From Bactericera cockerelli (taxonomy: Eukaryota; Arthropoda; Insecta; Hemiptera; Triozidae), in the NCBI GenBank assembly GCA_024516035.1, contig CM044955.1, positions 50,631,074 to 50,695,073 of the forward strand: a stretch of 64,000 nucleotides of DNA, written 5' to 3'. A program made the translations under genes and the position numbers. The stretch's first letter is position 1. The number at the start of each line of letters is the position of its first letter. The notes under the pieces are model-generated. The model did no database searches and had not been told where the DNA came from. It worked only from the letters and a program-made list of their open reading frames with translations. Shown one piece after another: positions 43,723 to 52,548 of this stretch.

Positions 43723-46700
43723 AATTAGTCCTAGGAATTTGACCTCTGTGGGAGGGAGAAATTGAAAGATTAGGAAGTGTTAAAGGTGGGAGGGATTCAG
43801 AAAGAGGGGAGTTAAAGTATAAGTAGGAAGTTTTCCCTTCATTGAGATAGAGTTTATTATATTGAAACCATGAATGAATATTTGACATCACCTGAGCAGC
43901 CTTTTGGAAAACGTTATCTTTGTTTGACGCACTAACTAGTACAGTGGTGTCGTCAGCAAATAGAGTCAGATGAGCTGAATGATCTGCAGATGTGATGTCA
44001 TTGATGAAGAGTAGAAAGAGGAGGGGTCCCAACACGGATCCTTGAGGTACTCCAGCCTTTGTTAGGAGGGGGGATGAAAGGGAGAATAGTGGAGAGTAAG
44101 AAGGAGGAGAAAAATTGGGGATATGAAGATTAGAGGGTTGGGTGGAAAGTGAGGTAAATGAGTTAAGGGGATGGTTGAGATGATTAAGGGGTGGTTGGTG
44201 GCATAAAGGAGAGAGGGGATGATCAGTTAATGATTGAGAGGGTGTAGTGAGAAGGAGGGATGGTTGAGTGGGAGTGGGGGAAATAGGGTTTGTAGTAGAT
44301 TGTGGAACCTTCACCTGTTGGCGCCTTTCAGAGAGGTAGGATCTAAACCATTCTATGGAGGGATTATTAAGATTGAAGGTAGAAAGTTTAGAGATTAGGA
44401 GGGAATGATCTACACAATCAAATGCCTTTGTTAGATCACAAAAGATGGCGATAGTATGTTGTTTGGAGGAGAGGGATGCATCTAGTTTTTGAAGGAAATG
44501 TGAAACAGCATCCGACGTTGAACGGTGGGGACGAAATCCAAATTGACAGTCTGTTAAAAAGTGGTAATGCTCCAGATAACAACTAAGGCGAGTGGCTACG
44601 ATCTTTTCAAGGATTTTAGAGAAACTATTTAAAAGTGATATTGGCCGAAAGTTGTTGAGGTCGGAAAAGGGGCCTTTTTTATGAATTGGTGTGATGATAG
44701 CACTCTTGAATAACATAGGGAAGGTAAAGGTTTTGAAAGAGGTATTAAAGATATAGGAAAGAGGTTCAGCAATGATGTGTATGACTTTTTTTACAACAGT
44801 CATAGGCACAGAGTCTTCTCCACATGAGGATTTATTTTGTAGATGACCTACAATCTTGATTATCTCACAAGGAGAACAGGATTCAAGGTGAAAAGGAGGG
44901 GTATATAAGGTGGAGGAATGATTAGGTATTGAATCTATAGAAGAAGAGGGAAAGGGTATAGAAGAAGAAGAGTGAGAAGGAGGGAGTAAAGAGGAAGATA
45001 AAGAGGGTATAGAAGAAAAAGAGTGTGATTGAGCACAGAAAGGAGGGGGTATAGAATGAGGAGAAGACGGGGAATAAGAAGAGTGAGTTTGAGGACAAGA
45101 ACGAGAGGCTAAACAAGAAGGTCGAGAAGGTATAGCAGAAGAAGAGTGAGGTTGAGGACGAGAGGTAGAGGGGTGAGAGGAGGAGGAAAGGTGTGAGGAT
45201 GGTGTAGTGTGAGTATATGGTACAGTTCTGGAGAGAGGTGGGGATGAATTTGGATGAGGATTTAACTCTTGGGCGATGTTTACCCAATATTCATTAAACA
45301 TATTGGCCACCTCTTTGGGATTCTCGATTGTTTTATTTCCTTTTTTTATCCTGAATGTAGTTGGTGCTTTTCTTTTATCCGACTTGGAATAACTTTTGAT
45401 GACGTTCCAAACAGCTTTGATTTTGTTTTGCTTGGGAGCTTTTCTGATGCATGATAAAACGTGTTGTCGTTTAGCAGCTCTGACAGTTTTCTGAAGAATT
45501 TTACTGTAGGAGTGATAGTAGGAGTGTAGAGTAGAGTCAGATGAGTGAAGAGTGAGATGGAAGAGAGAACGTTTTTTCTTGGTAGATATTAAAATTCCTT
45601 TGGTTATCCATTCTTTTCTCTTGCGGTTTTTTAGGGATATAGATTTAAGAGGGAAGTGAGAGTTGAAAATTGATAGAAATAAGTTGTAGAATAAAGAAAG
45701 CTGAACATTAACATCATGACGGAAAGATAGGAGAGGATTGAAATCAGTTTCGGCTAGATCCTGGGAGAAATTGATCAGTCTATTAGTTGTATATGATCTT
45801 ATATATATTTTTTCTGTTTCTTCATTATTCTGATTAGATATGGATATAATTTGTGCATGCTTGTGGTCTCCTAGGTCAGTGAAGAAATTAGAGATGGGAT
45901 TGAGGATATATTTAGAAGAGAAGTTGATGAATATATTGTCAATACAAGTTCCGGATGTAGGGGTAATTCTTGTAGGTTCTGTTATAGTAGGTTTCATATT
46001 GTGTATATTTAGAATGGAGTTTAATTTAATTTTAAGTGTAGGATGTAAAGAAGGAGTCATAAGGTCAACATTTAGATCGCCACAAAGAATAATGTTTTGA
46101 AAGCTGCTTACTTTTTCTAAGACCTTATCCAAGCAGTCTAGAAAGCAATCAAAGTCAGATAAAGGGTTGTTTGATCGATAGAGACAGATAATAACAATAT
46201 CGAGATTTTCTGAGGCAATAGCAGAATATTCGAAACTAAATTGAATAGGATTTAGACCTAGTGATAGAGGAGAAAATTTAAGTGTATCCCTAATAAAGAT
46301 AGAGGTGCCACCACAGGTAGTTTCCTCACGATAGTAACTAGCTGTGTTAACAAAACCAGGTATATTTACAGTAGGTGAGCTCTGTTTAGTTAACCAGGTT
46401 TCTGTGAAGCATAGTATATCTGGTTCAAGCTTATTATTGTCTTTTAATATCTTGAGGAAAACTTCAAGCAATGGTATCTTGTTAGATAGATTTTGAATAT
46501 TATGATGCATGATTGTTAGTGACGATGCTGATGATGTGTAGTTATTTTTACGAGGTCTTGTATTTTTATTTTTATTACGAGCATTACTATTATCAGAGAT
46601 AAGACTGCTATGGGGATAGGGTGTAGGAAGATGAGAGTGAGTGAGAGTTTGAGAGGATGATGAATGGGGGAGCGAGTGAGAAGTTGAGAAATTAGTAGAA

Positions 46701-46906
46701 GCTGATGATATTTTGTGGACAGTCCGTGTGGATGGGATTGGCTGTTTGGGAGTGATAATGAGAGTTGGTGAACTAATATGTGATGGTAATGCATGAAAAC
46801 AGTTTGAAGGTGATGTGATGAAGTTGTGGGTGTGTGTGGGGAGGGTAGTTACAGGGCGCAGGAGGGAGATGGAAATAGTAGATATAGTTGGGATAGAAAA
46901 GGGATG
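43688..46906 (-). CDS. Element 1 ORF2: endonuclease and reverse transcriptase with Ser/Pro-rich insertions
   Basis: The frame opens after TAG (46907-46909); the first ATG is at 46510, and the 132 codons before it are open, Ser/Thr-rich and without Met. From 46510: APE-type endonuclease (HHNIQNLSNK, FTETWL, LCGDLNVD, LGDHKH), a Ser/Pro-rich block (plus strand about 44920-45260), then RT (TPIHKKG, FRPISLLN, FGFRPHRSTSD, CDLTKAFDCVDH, AGVPQGSVLGPLL, LTLFADDTT). A second Ser/Pro/Leu-rich block of about 85 residues (plus 44050-44300) lies inside the RT, between RRQQVKV and AGVPQGS. Both catalytic Asp regions are present. The C-terminus is lost to a frameshift, so the copy is probably inactive. Confidence 0.9.
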   Translation of the reverse strand, partial: HPFSIPTISTISISLLRPVTTLPTHTHNFITSPSNCFHALPSHISSPTLIITPKQPIPSTRTVHKISSASTNFSTSHSLPHSSSSQTLTHSHLPTPYPHSSLISDNSNARNKNKNTRPRKNNYTSSASSLTIMHHNIQNLSNKIPLLEVFLKILKDNNKLEPDILCFTETWLTKQSSPTVNIPGFVNTASYYREETTCGGTSIFIRDTLKFSPLSLGLNPIQFSFEYSAIASENLDIVIICLYRSNNPLSDFDCFLDCLDKVLEKVSSFQNIILCGDLNVDLMTPSLHPTLKIKLNSILNIHNMKPTITEPTRITPTSGTCIDNIFINFSSKYILNPISNFFTDLGDHKHAQIISISNQNNEETEKIYIRSYTTNRLINFSQDLAETDFNPLLSFRHDVNVQLSLFYNLFLSIFNSHFPLKSISLKNRKRKEWITKGILISTKKKRSLFHLTLHSSDSTLHSYYHSYSKILQKTVRAAKRQHVLSCIRKAPKQNKIKAVWNVIKSYSKSDKRKAPTTFRIKKGNKTIENPKEVANMFNEYWVNIAQELNPHPNSSPPLSRTVPYTHTTPSSHLSSSSHPSTSRPQPHSSSAIPSRPSCLASRSCPQTHSSYSPSSPHSIPPPFCAQSHSFSSIPSLSSSLLPPSHSSSSIPFPSSSIDSIPNHSSTLYTPPFHLESCSPCEIIKIVGHLQNKSSCGEDSVPMTVVKKVIHIIAEPLSYIFNTSFKTFTFPMLFKSAIITPIHKKGPFSDLNNFRPISLLNSFSKILEKIVATRLSCYLEHYHFLTDCQFGFRPHRSTSDAVSHFLQKLDASLSSKQHTIAIFCDLTKAFDCVDHSLLISKLSTFNLNNPSIEWFRSYLSERRQQVKVPQSTTNPISPTPTQPSLLLTTPSQSLTDHPLSPLCHQPPLNHLNHPLNSFTSLSTQPSNLHIPNFSPPSYSPLFSLSSPLLTKAGVPQGSVLGPLLFLLFINDITSADHSAHLTLFADDTTVLVSASNKDNVFQKAAQVMSNIHSWFQYNKLYLNEGKTSYLYFNSPLSESLPPLTLPNLSISPSHRGQIPRTNCGLQIKMENPY

Positions 46907-47894
46907 CTAATGGTGATAATGTGTTGGGAGATCTTGGTCTAGGGCAGAATGGAGTGGCATCAGCTGAGAATCTATCTGTCGATGTAATAATATTAAAATG
47001 AGAATATTTATCAACTTGAGCGGTAGAATTTTCAGAGGAGTCGGGAGCAGGTAAAGGTAAAGGTAGAGATGAGATAGTTAGAGATGGAGTAAATACAGGA
47101 GCTTGAGGTGAGAGATGACTACTAAAGGAGTCAGGAGCAGGTAAAGGTATTAGAGATTGAATAGTTAGAGATGGAGTAAATAGAGGAGAGTGAGGTGAGA
47201 GATGACTACTAGAGGAGTATGGAGCAGGTGAAGGTAGAGATGGAGTAAATAGAGGAGAGTGAGGTGAGAGATGACTACAGGAGGAGTTTAGAGCTGGTGA
47301 AGATAGAGATGGAGTAATTAGAGGAGAGTGAGGTGAGAGATGACTACTAGAGGAGTCAGGAGCAGGTGAAGGTAGAGATGGGATAGTTAGAGATGGAGTA
47401 ATTAGAGGAGAGTGAGGTGAGTGATGACTACTAGAGGAGTCAGGAACAGGTGAAGGTAGAGATGGGATAGTTAGAGATGGAGTAATTAGAGGAGAGTGAG
47501 GTGAGTGATGACTACTAGAGGAGTCAGGAGCAGGTGAAGGTAGAGATGGGATAGTTAGAGATGGAGTAATTAGAGGAGCGTGAGGTGAGAGATGACTACT
47601 AGAGGAGTCAGGAACAGGTGAAGGTAGAGATGGGATAGTTAGAGATGGAGTAATTAGAGGAGCGTGAGGTGAGAGATGACTACTAGAGGAGTCAGGAGCA
47701 GGTGAAGGTAGAGATGGGATAGTTAGAGATGGAGTAAAGAGAGGAGAGTGAGGTGAGAGATGACTACTAGAGGAGTCAGGATCAGGTGAAGGTAGAGATG
47801 GGATAGTTAGAGAGTTATTGTAAAGCGATGAAATGTATTGAGTGGATGTAGAAAGATAAACTATTTCTTTCGTTTTGGCCGTAATATCATGGTG
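46776..47894 (-). CDS. Element 1 Ser/Pro-rich frame, -1 relative to ORF1
   Basis: Open without Met from the slippery heptamer at 47894-47900 to TAG at 46773-46775. It encodes about nine repeats of 28 (or 23 or 29) residues of the type LTIPSLPSPAPDSSSSHLSP, then a unique part. It overlaps the N-terminus of the ORF2 frame by about 130 nt, and one base change of phase there would fuse it to ORF2. Best reading: the N-terminal extension of ORF2, reached from ORF1 by -1 frameshifting, with a later indel at 46780-46900. No known fold. Confidence 0.6.
47040..47815. repeat. In-frame minisatellite, nine units of 84, 69 or 87 bp
   Basis: The start of the GATGACTAC motif falls at 47114, 47201, 47270, 47339, 47423, 47507, 47591, 47675 and 47759, so spacings are 87, 69, 69, 84, 84, 84, 84, 84. 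All are multiples of three, and the minus-strand frame stays open throughout. Confidence 0.95.
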
Positions 47895-49063
47895 AAATTT
47901 GATTTTTCTTTTGATGTGTTGATCTTCATTGATTTATTTTGTTTTACAGGTTTTTTATTGGATGAAGATTTCACTATATCTGAAAATAGTTTTTTGGTTG
48001 ATGACCTATTAGTGGTAGCAGATTTGGCGGAATTTACCGCAGTGGAATTAGGTTTGGTGATAGGAATGGGAATAGGTCTTGGTATTTTTGTATTGGTCTG
48101 ATTGTTGATATTTTTAAGATTTTTTTCTTGAGAATTAGTAGTGGAATTTGAATTAATAGGTTTAGGAGTAAATGTTGATGAAAGTAAGGTGATTTCCTCA
48201 TGTCCTGAATAAAGGTTGAAAACCTTCACGGATTGAAAATCATTTGAAAAAGTTTCATCTAAAATCATAGATGTAGTACTAGGGGTAGATTGTGGTGAAA
48301 TAAAACATAGTTTGAACTTGTTTGTATGGAAGTTTGAGAATTTTGGGTACAGTTCTGAAGATGTAAACCCTTTGGGCGTATCCAATCCTTTTGAAGTATT
48401 ATTAAGGTGACAAAGATGAGGGATGTCAGTGGATAGATCAATAAGATCAGTTTCCTGCTCAGGAAATGATTCTTGTACATTTTTTCCTTTTTTTTCTTTT
48501 TTGTCCAACTTTATTTTGTCATAAAGTGATATTAAAAAAAGCTTAAGCTTAAAAGAGAAATGTTGCTTGCCCTTCCTGTTAAAATGCAATCCATGACGAG
48601 TAAAATGATGTCTTCTTGCGTGTTTTATAAAATCAAAAACAAACATATTGATATTATGAGAACATTTGGTGATAATACCAGTGTTTGTCTCATAAATCTT
48701 TGTACTTAAATAGGACATCTCATCATATCTATATGGAATCAAGTTAAAAATTATATTGGTTTTACTTGATAGATGTTTTAAATTATTAAAAGGTAAATGG
48801 TGGCTTGTTAGTCCTGAAAAATTTGTATCAGAAGAGATATCATTTGTACCTCCCATTATAAAAATAATATCATTGAAAGTAAAATCCTTGCATATGGAAG
48901 GAATTGAACCAACCACATCTAGAAATTTGGCACCTGGTTTTATCAATGACCATATTTCACATTTTGGGAAAATCTCTCGTAGGTATGAAGATAAGTCTCG
49001 TCCCATGCTGTCACCAAAGATGAAGATCCGCTTGAAGAAGTTGGGGTTTGATGCGTCGGTCAT
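47861..49063 (-). CDS. Element 1 ORF1: SGNH/GDSL-like protein
   Basis: 400 aa. FKRIFIFGDSMGRDLSSYL (GDS block) near residue 10, IIFIMGGTNDIS (GTND block) near 70, HFTRHGLHFNRKGKQHFS (the DxxH-like block, with H) near 160; then a Lys/Ser/Thr-rich basic C-terminal half ending RPKRKK. Esterase-like ORF1s are known from CR1-group retrotransposons, where they bind RNA or form particles. ATG at 49063 overlaps the TGA of the upstream Ala-rich frame (ATGA). There is no N-terminal coiled coil, unlike element 2. Confidence 0.88.
   Translation of the reverse strand: MTDASNPNFFKRIFIFGDSMGRDLSSYLREIFPKCEIWSLIKPGAKFLDVVGSIPSICKDFTFNDIIFIMGGTNDISSDTNFSGLTSHHLPFNNLKHLSSKTNIIFNLIPYRYDEMSYLSTKIYETNTGIITKCSHNINMFVFDFIKHARRHHFTRHGLHFNRKGKQHFSFKLKLFLISLYDKIKLDKKEKKGKNVQESFPEQETDLIDLSTDIPHLCHLNNTSKGLDTPKGFTSSELYPKFSNFHTNKFKLCFISPQSTPSTTSMILDETFSNDFQSVKVFNLYSGHEEITLLSSTFTPKPINSNSTTNSQEKNLKNINNQTNTKIPRPIPIPITKPNSTAVNSAKSATTNRSSTKKLFSDIVKSSSNKKPVKQNKSMKINTSKEKSNFTMILRPKRKK
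47894..47900 (-). promoter_or_regulatory. Putative -1 ribosomal frameshift heptamer (element 1)
   Basis: A AAT TTC on the minus strand, in ORF1 phase (AAT 47899-47897, TTC 47896-47894), ten codons before the ORF1 stop TAG (47863-47861). The -1 frame is open for about 373 codons beyond it. Confidence 0.5.
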
Positions 49064-49755
49064 TGTGGAGAATGTTGAAGATACAGTTGAGCAGACGAAA
49101 CGACTGGAAGGTGATGTCTTGATGGTTGATGAGTGGAAGGAGATGTGGCGGCCTTAAAAGTAGCAGGAGATTTGGCAGCTTTACAAGTAAAAGGAGATTT
49201 GGCGGCCTTATAAGTGGCAAGAGATTTGGTGGCTTTACAATTGGCAGGAGATGTGGCGGTCTTACAAGTGACAGGAGATGTGGCGGCTTTACAAGTGGTA
49301 GGAGATGTGGCGGCCTTACAAGTGGCAGGAGATGTGGCGGCCTTACAAGAGGTAGGAGATTTGGCGGCTTTACAAGAGGCAGAAGTTGTGGCGGCCTTAC
49401 AAGTGGCAGGAGATGTGGCGGCCTTACAAGTGGCAGGAGATGTGGCGGCCTTACAAGAGGTAGGATATTTGGCGGCTTTACAAGAGGCAGAAGTTGTGGC
49501 GGCCTTACGAGTGGCAGGAGATGTGGCGGCCTTACAAGTGGCAGGAGATGTGGCGGCCTTACAAGTGGCAGGAGATGTGGCGGCCTTACAAGTGGCAGGA
49601 GATGTGGCGGCCTTACGAGTGGCAGGAGATGTGGCGGTCTTACAAGTGGCAGGAGATGTGGCGGCCTTATAAGTGGCAGGAGATGTGGCGGCCTTACAAG
49701 TGGAATGAGATATGGCGGTCTTGCAAGTAGTAGAAGATATGGAGGTTTTGTGTAC
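49060..49755 (-). pseudogene. Element 1 Ala-rich repeat frame upstream of ORF1
   Basis: Minus-strand frame of about 230 codons without stop and without ATG, made of ~22 copies of a 9-residue unit of the type TCKAATSPA, ending at TGA (49060-49062) that overlaps the ORF1 start codon. It could be the original N-terminus of ORF1 cut off by an indel. Confidence 0.5.
49141..49735. repeat. 27-bp minisatellite, ~22 units
   Basis: Units of the type GATGTGGCGGCCTTACAAGT plus GGCAGGA. Variants with ATTTGG or GAGGTAG/GAGGCAGAA form a higher-order pattern (two similar ~108-bp blocks at about 49335 and 49445). Open in several frames on both strands, all multiples of 9 codons. Confidence 0.95.
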
Positions 49756-49985
49756 TTATAAGTGGAAGAAGATGTGGCGACCGATTTACTCCGTACAAGA
49801 ATAAGGAGGAATGCTTTTGTTTTTATTTAGTGTTTGAAAACTATGATGTTGTGTTGATAGTTGAGTGATTCACTTAAAAAGAGATTTTGAGGAAAATAAA
49901 GTTTATAAGTTTTAGTGAAAAATTTAATTTATTTCAGAAAAATCGGGAGCTAAGTATTTCAAAGTTTCCTCTAGGAATATTAGTT

Positions 49986-50135
49986 GGCAACTACCTACAT
50001 TAACCACACCCAGCCTGGGTTGGGCCGGAATGCTAGCATCACGAAGTTTTCACTTAGCTGGACGTTGCTTAACTTCGGTTATCCTACGACAACCAATGGA
50101 TTCAACGAGCCTTCAACTCTGGCTTGGCATATCCT
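49986..50135 (-). mobile_element. 5S-rRNA-derived SINE, 5' portion
   Basis: Minus strand: CCAGAGTTGAAGGCTCGTTG..., GAAGTTAAGCAACGTCCAGC, then GGCCCAACCCAGGCTGGGTG. It lies between the two head-to-head retrotransposons. Confidence 0.75.
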
Positions 50136-50259
50136 GAAGGATGAGAAAGTCAAAGCGTTCCTAGTAAGTACAGAAGAAGAGGAATCTCGCTCGAAAATAT
50201 TTGAGATGACAAATTTGTTTATGTTGTACGGAATATGCTCTGAGGGTTAGGAGTCTCAA

Positions 50260-50620
50260 CGTACAGTAACGCACTGGGATGAGAAGGAGGTGGGCGGAAG
50301 AGAAGAGAAAATGATAAGTGTAGGTGGAAGAGAACATGAATGAAGAGAAAAGAGAAGTAGGAAGATGATGAGAAATAAGAAGAGAGAGGATAAGGGAGAT
50401 GACAAACATAAAGAGAATAAAAAAAGAGGAAAAATTAAATAAGGTTTGGGGTAAAAAATAAGACAGGAAGTATGCGTAAATAAGTAAATATGTGGGAGAG
50501 AATAGAGGAGGTAGAGATAGAAATGCACTGGAGGCGACAGAAAATGGAGGCAGACGTATGGGGAAGAAGTGAGATGAAGGAAATTTGTTGAAGAATGTGG
50601 AGGCTGAATACTTGTACGAC
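50260..50620. repeat. GA-rich low-complexity region
   Basis: Purine-rich plus strand (GAAGAGAGAGGATAAGGGAG-like). The minus-strand open frames here (up to 177 aa) are Ser/Phe/Leu-rich artefacts of composition. Confidence 0.7.
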
Positions 50621-51207
50621 GAAAATAAGGTTGTGATGGCGGTGTATACAAGTCTGGGGAATTCTGAACGAATAATGAGGAATAATGCCTCCATGACATA
50701 CTTGTGGTGGTTGTGGTAGCAAACATTTCTATCACATATCTCTGTTTCTTATAACATATCTCTGTCATAAGAATCTGTCAAGTTTATTTGTAATTTTTTT
50801 TTCGTATTTTTGTTACTTAATTGATCTATTTTTAACATGTGTGAATTTTGACATATTTTAACATACAGACGCTTTTTTTCTTTGTGTACCTGTGTTCTCC
50901 GTATTTTTTTAATTTTCGTTTTCGCTTACTTGTGATTTTTTAAAAATAAATTGTGAACTTTACGTAAATATAATTTCTATTACTTTTTCCTCGTTTGGTA
51001 TATTCTGATCTGCTGATCATATTTACTACTACTTCACGCTGATACCCATACTACTAATAGTTTTTCAGTGATTATCATACTAGTCTTATTAATGTATCTA
51101 CTTCTTATCAGTTTACAAATCTTCTTGGCTCATGAACTATTTTTCAATGCTAACTGTGATACTTGCTTTTGCTGATTGCACTTTCAATTGATTATCAGTG
51201 TCTCACT

Positions 51208-52548
51208 ATGTATAATACTCGCAGCTCTGCTAAGAGACTTGCAACAGTTGCAACACACCGCAACTTCTGTAATGGCTCTGCCGCCCGGACGTCTCTTTCT
51301 CATGTGCCTCGTTCATCTCTACCTAGCGTACCTCAAAATACTATCTCAAACTCAGGCCGATCCGCGGAAAAAAGAACAAAACCTGGTAATACTTCTATTA
51401 CGAAAGACCCTAAGACGAACACTTGCTCACCAGCGGGAGCGTCAAGAGTTGCATCTTCACCAGCATCAAAAGTTTCCTCGCCCTTACGAGGAGCCCCTCA
51501 TACGGACATCAAGACATTGATGGCGCGCATTCAGAAGATAGAATCTCAAAATTCGGCACTTGTCAAACAGATTGAAGATCTTACCCATGCCATCTCCTCT
51601 CTGAAGTCAGCTCCTGTGGTTTCACTTCCTGTTCCGTCCAATGATACTGCAACTCAGTATCTCACTGAGCGTGTCCAGAACATTGAACAAGTAAACCAGG
51701 GCTTCCGCAAGGAGATACAAGAGTTGAAGTCTAACATCGCCTCTCTGACTGCTATATCTTCGTCCGGCAGTCTTGTCTCTTCTGCTACTGCTCTTTCTTC
51801 TCAAGTTAATCCTCCGACTTATGATGTACATTTCAAACGGGTTTTCATCTTCAGTGACAGCATGGGGAGGGACCTTGCAACAAACCTCGGCAAATGTATT
51901 GATACAGGCCGCACAAAAATTTACTCGACGGTCAAACCTGGTGCCTCCTTCCATGATGTTGTCAAATGTATTCCTACTTCCGGCGACTTCACTAAGGATG
52001 ACGTCATTTTCATTGCGGCTGGTACGAATGACATGTCTGGTGCTCCTCCTGCCTCTTCAAAGCTGTTGTCTACTTCTTGTCTCCAAACTCTAGCGACAAA
52101 ATCCAACATTGTGCTCAACAGTATTCCATACAGACACGACACCCACGCCTCTCTATCAACTCAAATCTATGAAACAAATAAAGGTCTTGAGCATAAAATC
52201 TACAGCTCCAAATTCTCTTTCTTTAATGTAAATCAGTTCCTTAAAAGAAACCATTTTACTAGACATGGTGTTCACTTAAACAAATTAGGAAAATCCGTTT
52301 TTGCTCGTAACTTAGCACTTTTCTTTATTTCACTTTGTAATAAAGCACCCATCACTTCACCCAATTGCTCTTTTTTTAATGAATCTTCTATACTTAATAT
52401 GTCCGTAGTTAATGATAATCTTTTATCTCAGTCTGACATTCATAACAGAAGTACAAAGAATGTGGAAGTTTTTTCAATTCCTTCTTTAGATGTAGATAGT
52501 TTCCCTCCTTTAAACTCTTTCAACGGGGGAGGAACCTCCATAACCTAA
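51208..52548 (+). CDS. Element 2 ORF1: coiled coil plus SGNH/GDSL-like domain
   Basis: 446 aa from the Met of MYNTRSSAKR (51208); an in-frame ATG-like start 15 codons upstream (51163) gives a hydrophobic leader and is less likely. Residues about 1-105 are Ser/Thr/Pro/Lys-rich, about 105-200 form coiled coil (ARIQKIESQNSALVKQIEDL, YLTERVQNIEQVNQGFRKEI). The SGNH blocks follow: FIFSDSMGRDL, VIFIAAGTNDMS, HFTRHGVHLNKLG. A heptamer TTTAAAC lies in phase ten codons before the TAA stop. Expected role: RNA-binding/particle protein of the retrotransposon. Confidence 0.9.
   Translation: MYNTRSSAKRLATVATHRNFCNGSAARTSLSHVPRSSLPSVPQNTISNSGRSAEKRTKPGNTSITKDPKTNTCSPAGASRVASSPASKVSSPLRGAPHTDIKTLMARIQKIESQNSALVKQIEDLTHAISSLKSAPVVSLPVPSNDTATQYLTERVQNIEQVNQGFRKEIQELKSNIASLTAISSSGSLVSSATALSSQVNPPTYDVHFKRVFIFSDSMGRDLATNLGKCIDTGRTKIYSTVKPGASFHDVVKCIPTSGDFTKDDVIFIAAGTNDMSGAPPASSKLLSTSCLQTLATKSNIVLNSIPYRHDTHASLSTQIYETNKGLEHKIYSSKFSFFNVNQFLKRNHFTRHGVHLNKLGKSVFARNLALFFISLCNKAPITSPNCSFFNESSILNMSVVNDNLLSQSDIHNRSTKNVEVFSIPSLDVDSFPPLNSFNGGGTSIT
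52509..52515 (+). promoter_or_regulatory. Putative -1 ribosomal frameshift heptamer (element 2)
   Basis: T TTA AAC in the ORF1 reading phase (TTA at 52510-52512, AAC at 52513-52515). Slipping back one base continues at CTC TTT CAA and stays open into the ORF2 endonuclease, whose frame has no ATG before its endonuclease domain. A small GGAG/CTCC stem with GAAC loop begins 12 nt downstream (52528-52539). Confidence 0.65.

Larger units (their letters stand above)
42781..49760 (-). mobile_element. CR1/L2-like non-LTR retrotransposon, ~7 kb, nearly complete (element 1)
   Basis: 5'-3' on the minus strand: Ala-rich minisatellite (49141-49735), SGNH-domain ORF1 (49063-47861), a Ser/Pro-rich frame built of 84-bp repeats (47894-46776), EN-RT ORF2 (46906-43688), the RT C-terminal part in a different frame (43722-43141), then an AT-rich 3' UTR ending in an A-tract at 42781-42793. 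ORF1 with an esterase-like domain plus APE-type endonuclease and RT is the composition of the CR1/L2 group. A homopolymer of about 40 A lies in the 3' UTR (plus strand 42987-43019). It lies head to head with element 2 at 51000-55730, to which its ORF1 is clearly related. Confidence 0.9.

Noticed and set aside
49126..49761. 211-aa plus-strand frame of GGLTSGRRC repeats
   Set aside because: Produced by the 27-bp minisatellite, which is open in several frames on both strands; the minus strand carries the retrotransposon coding direction.
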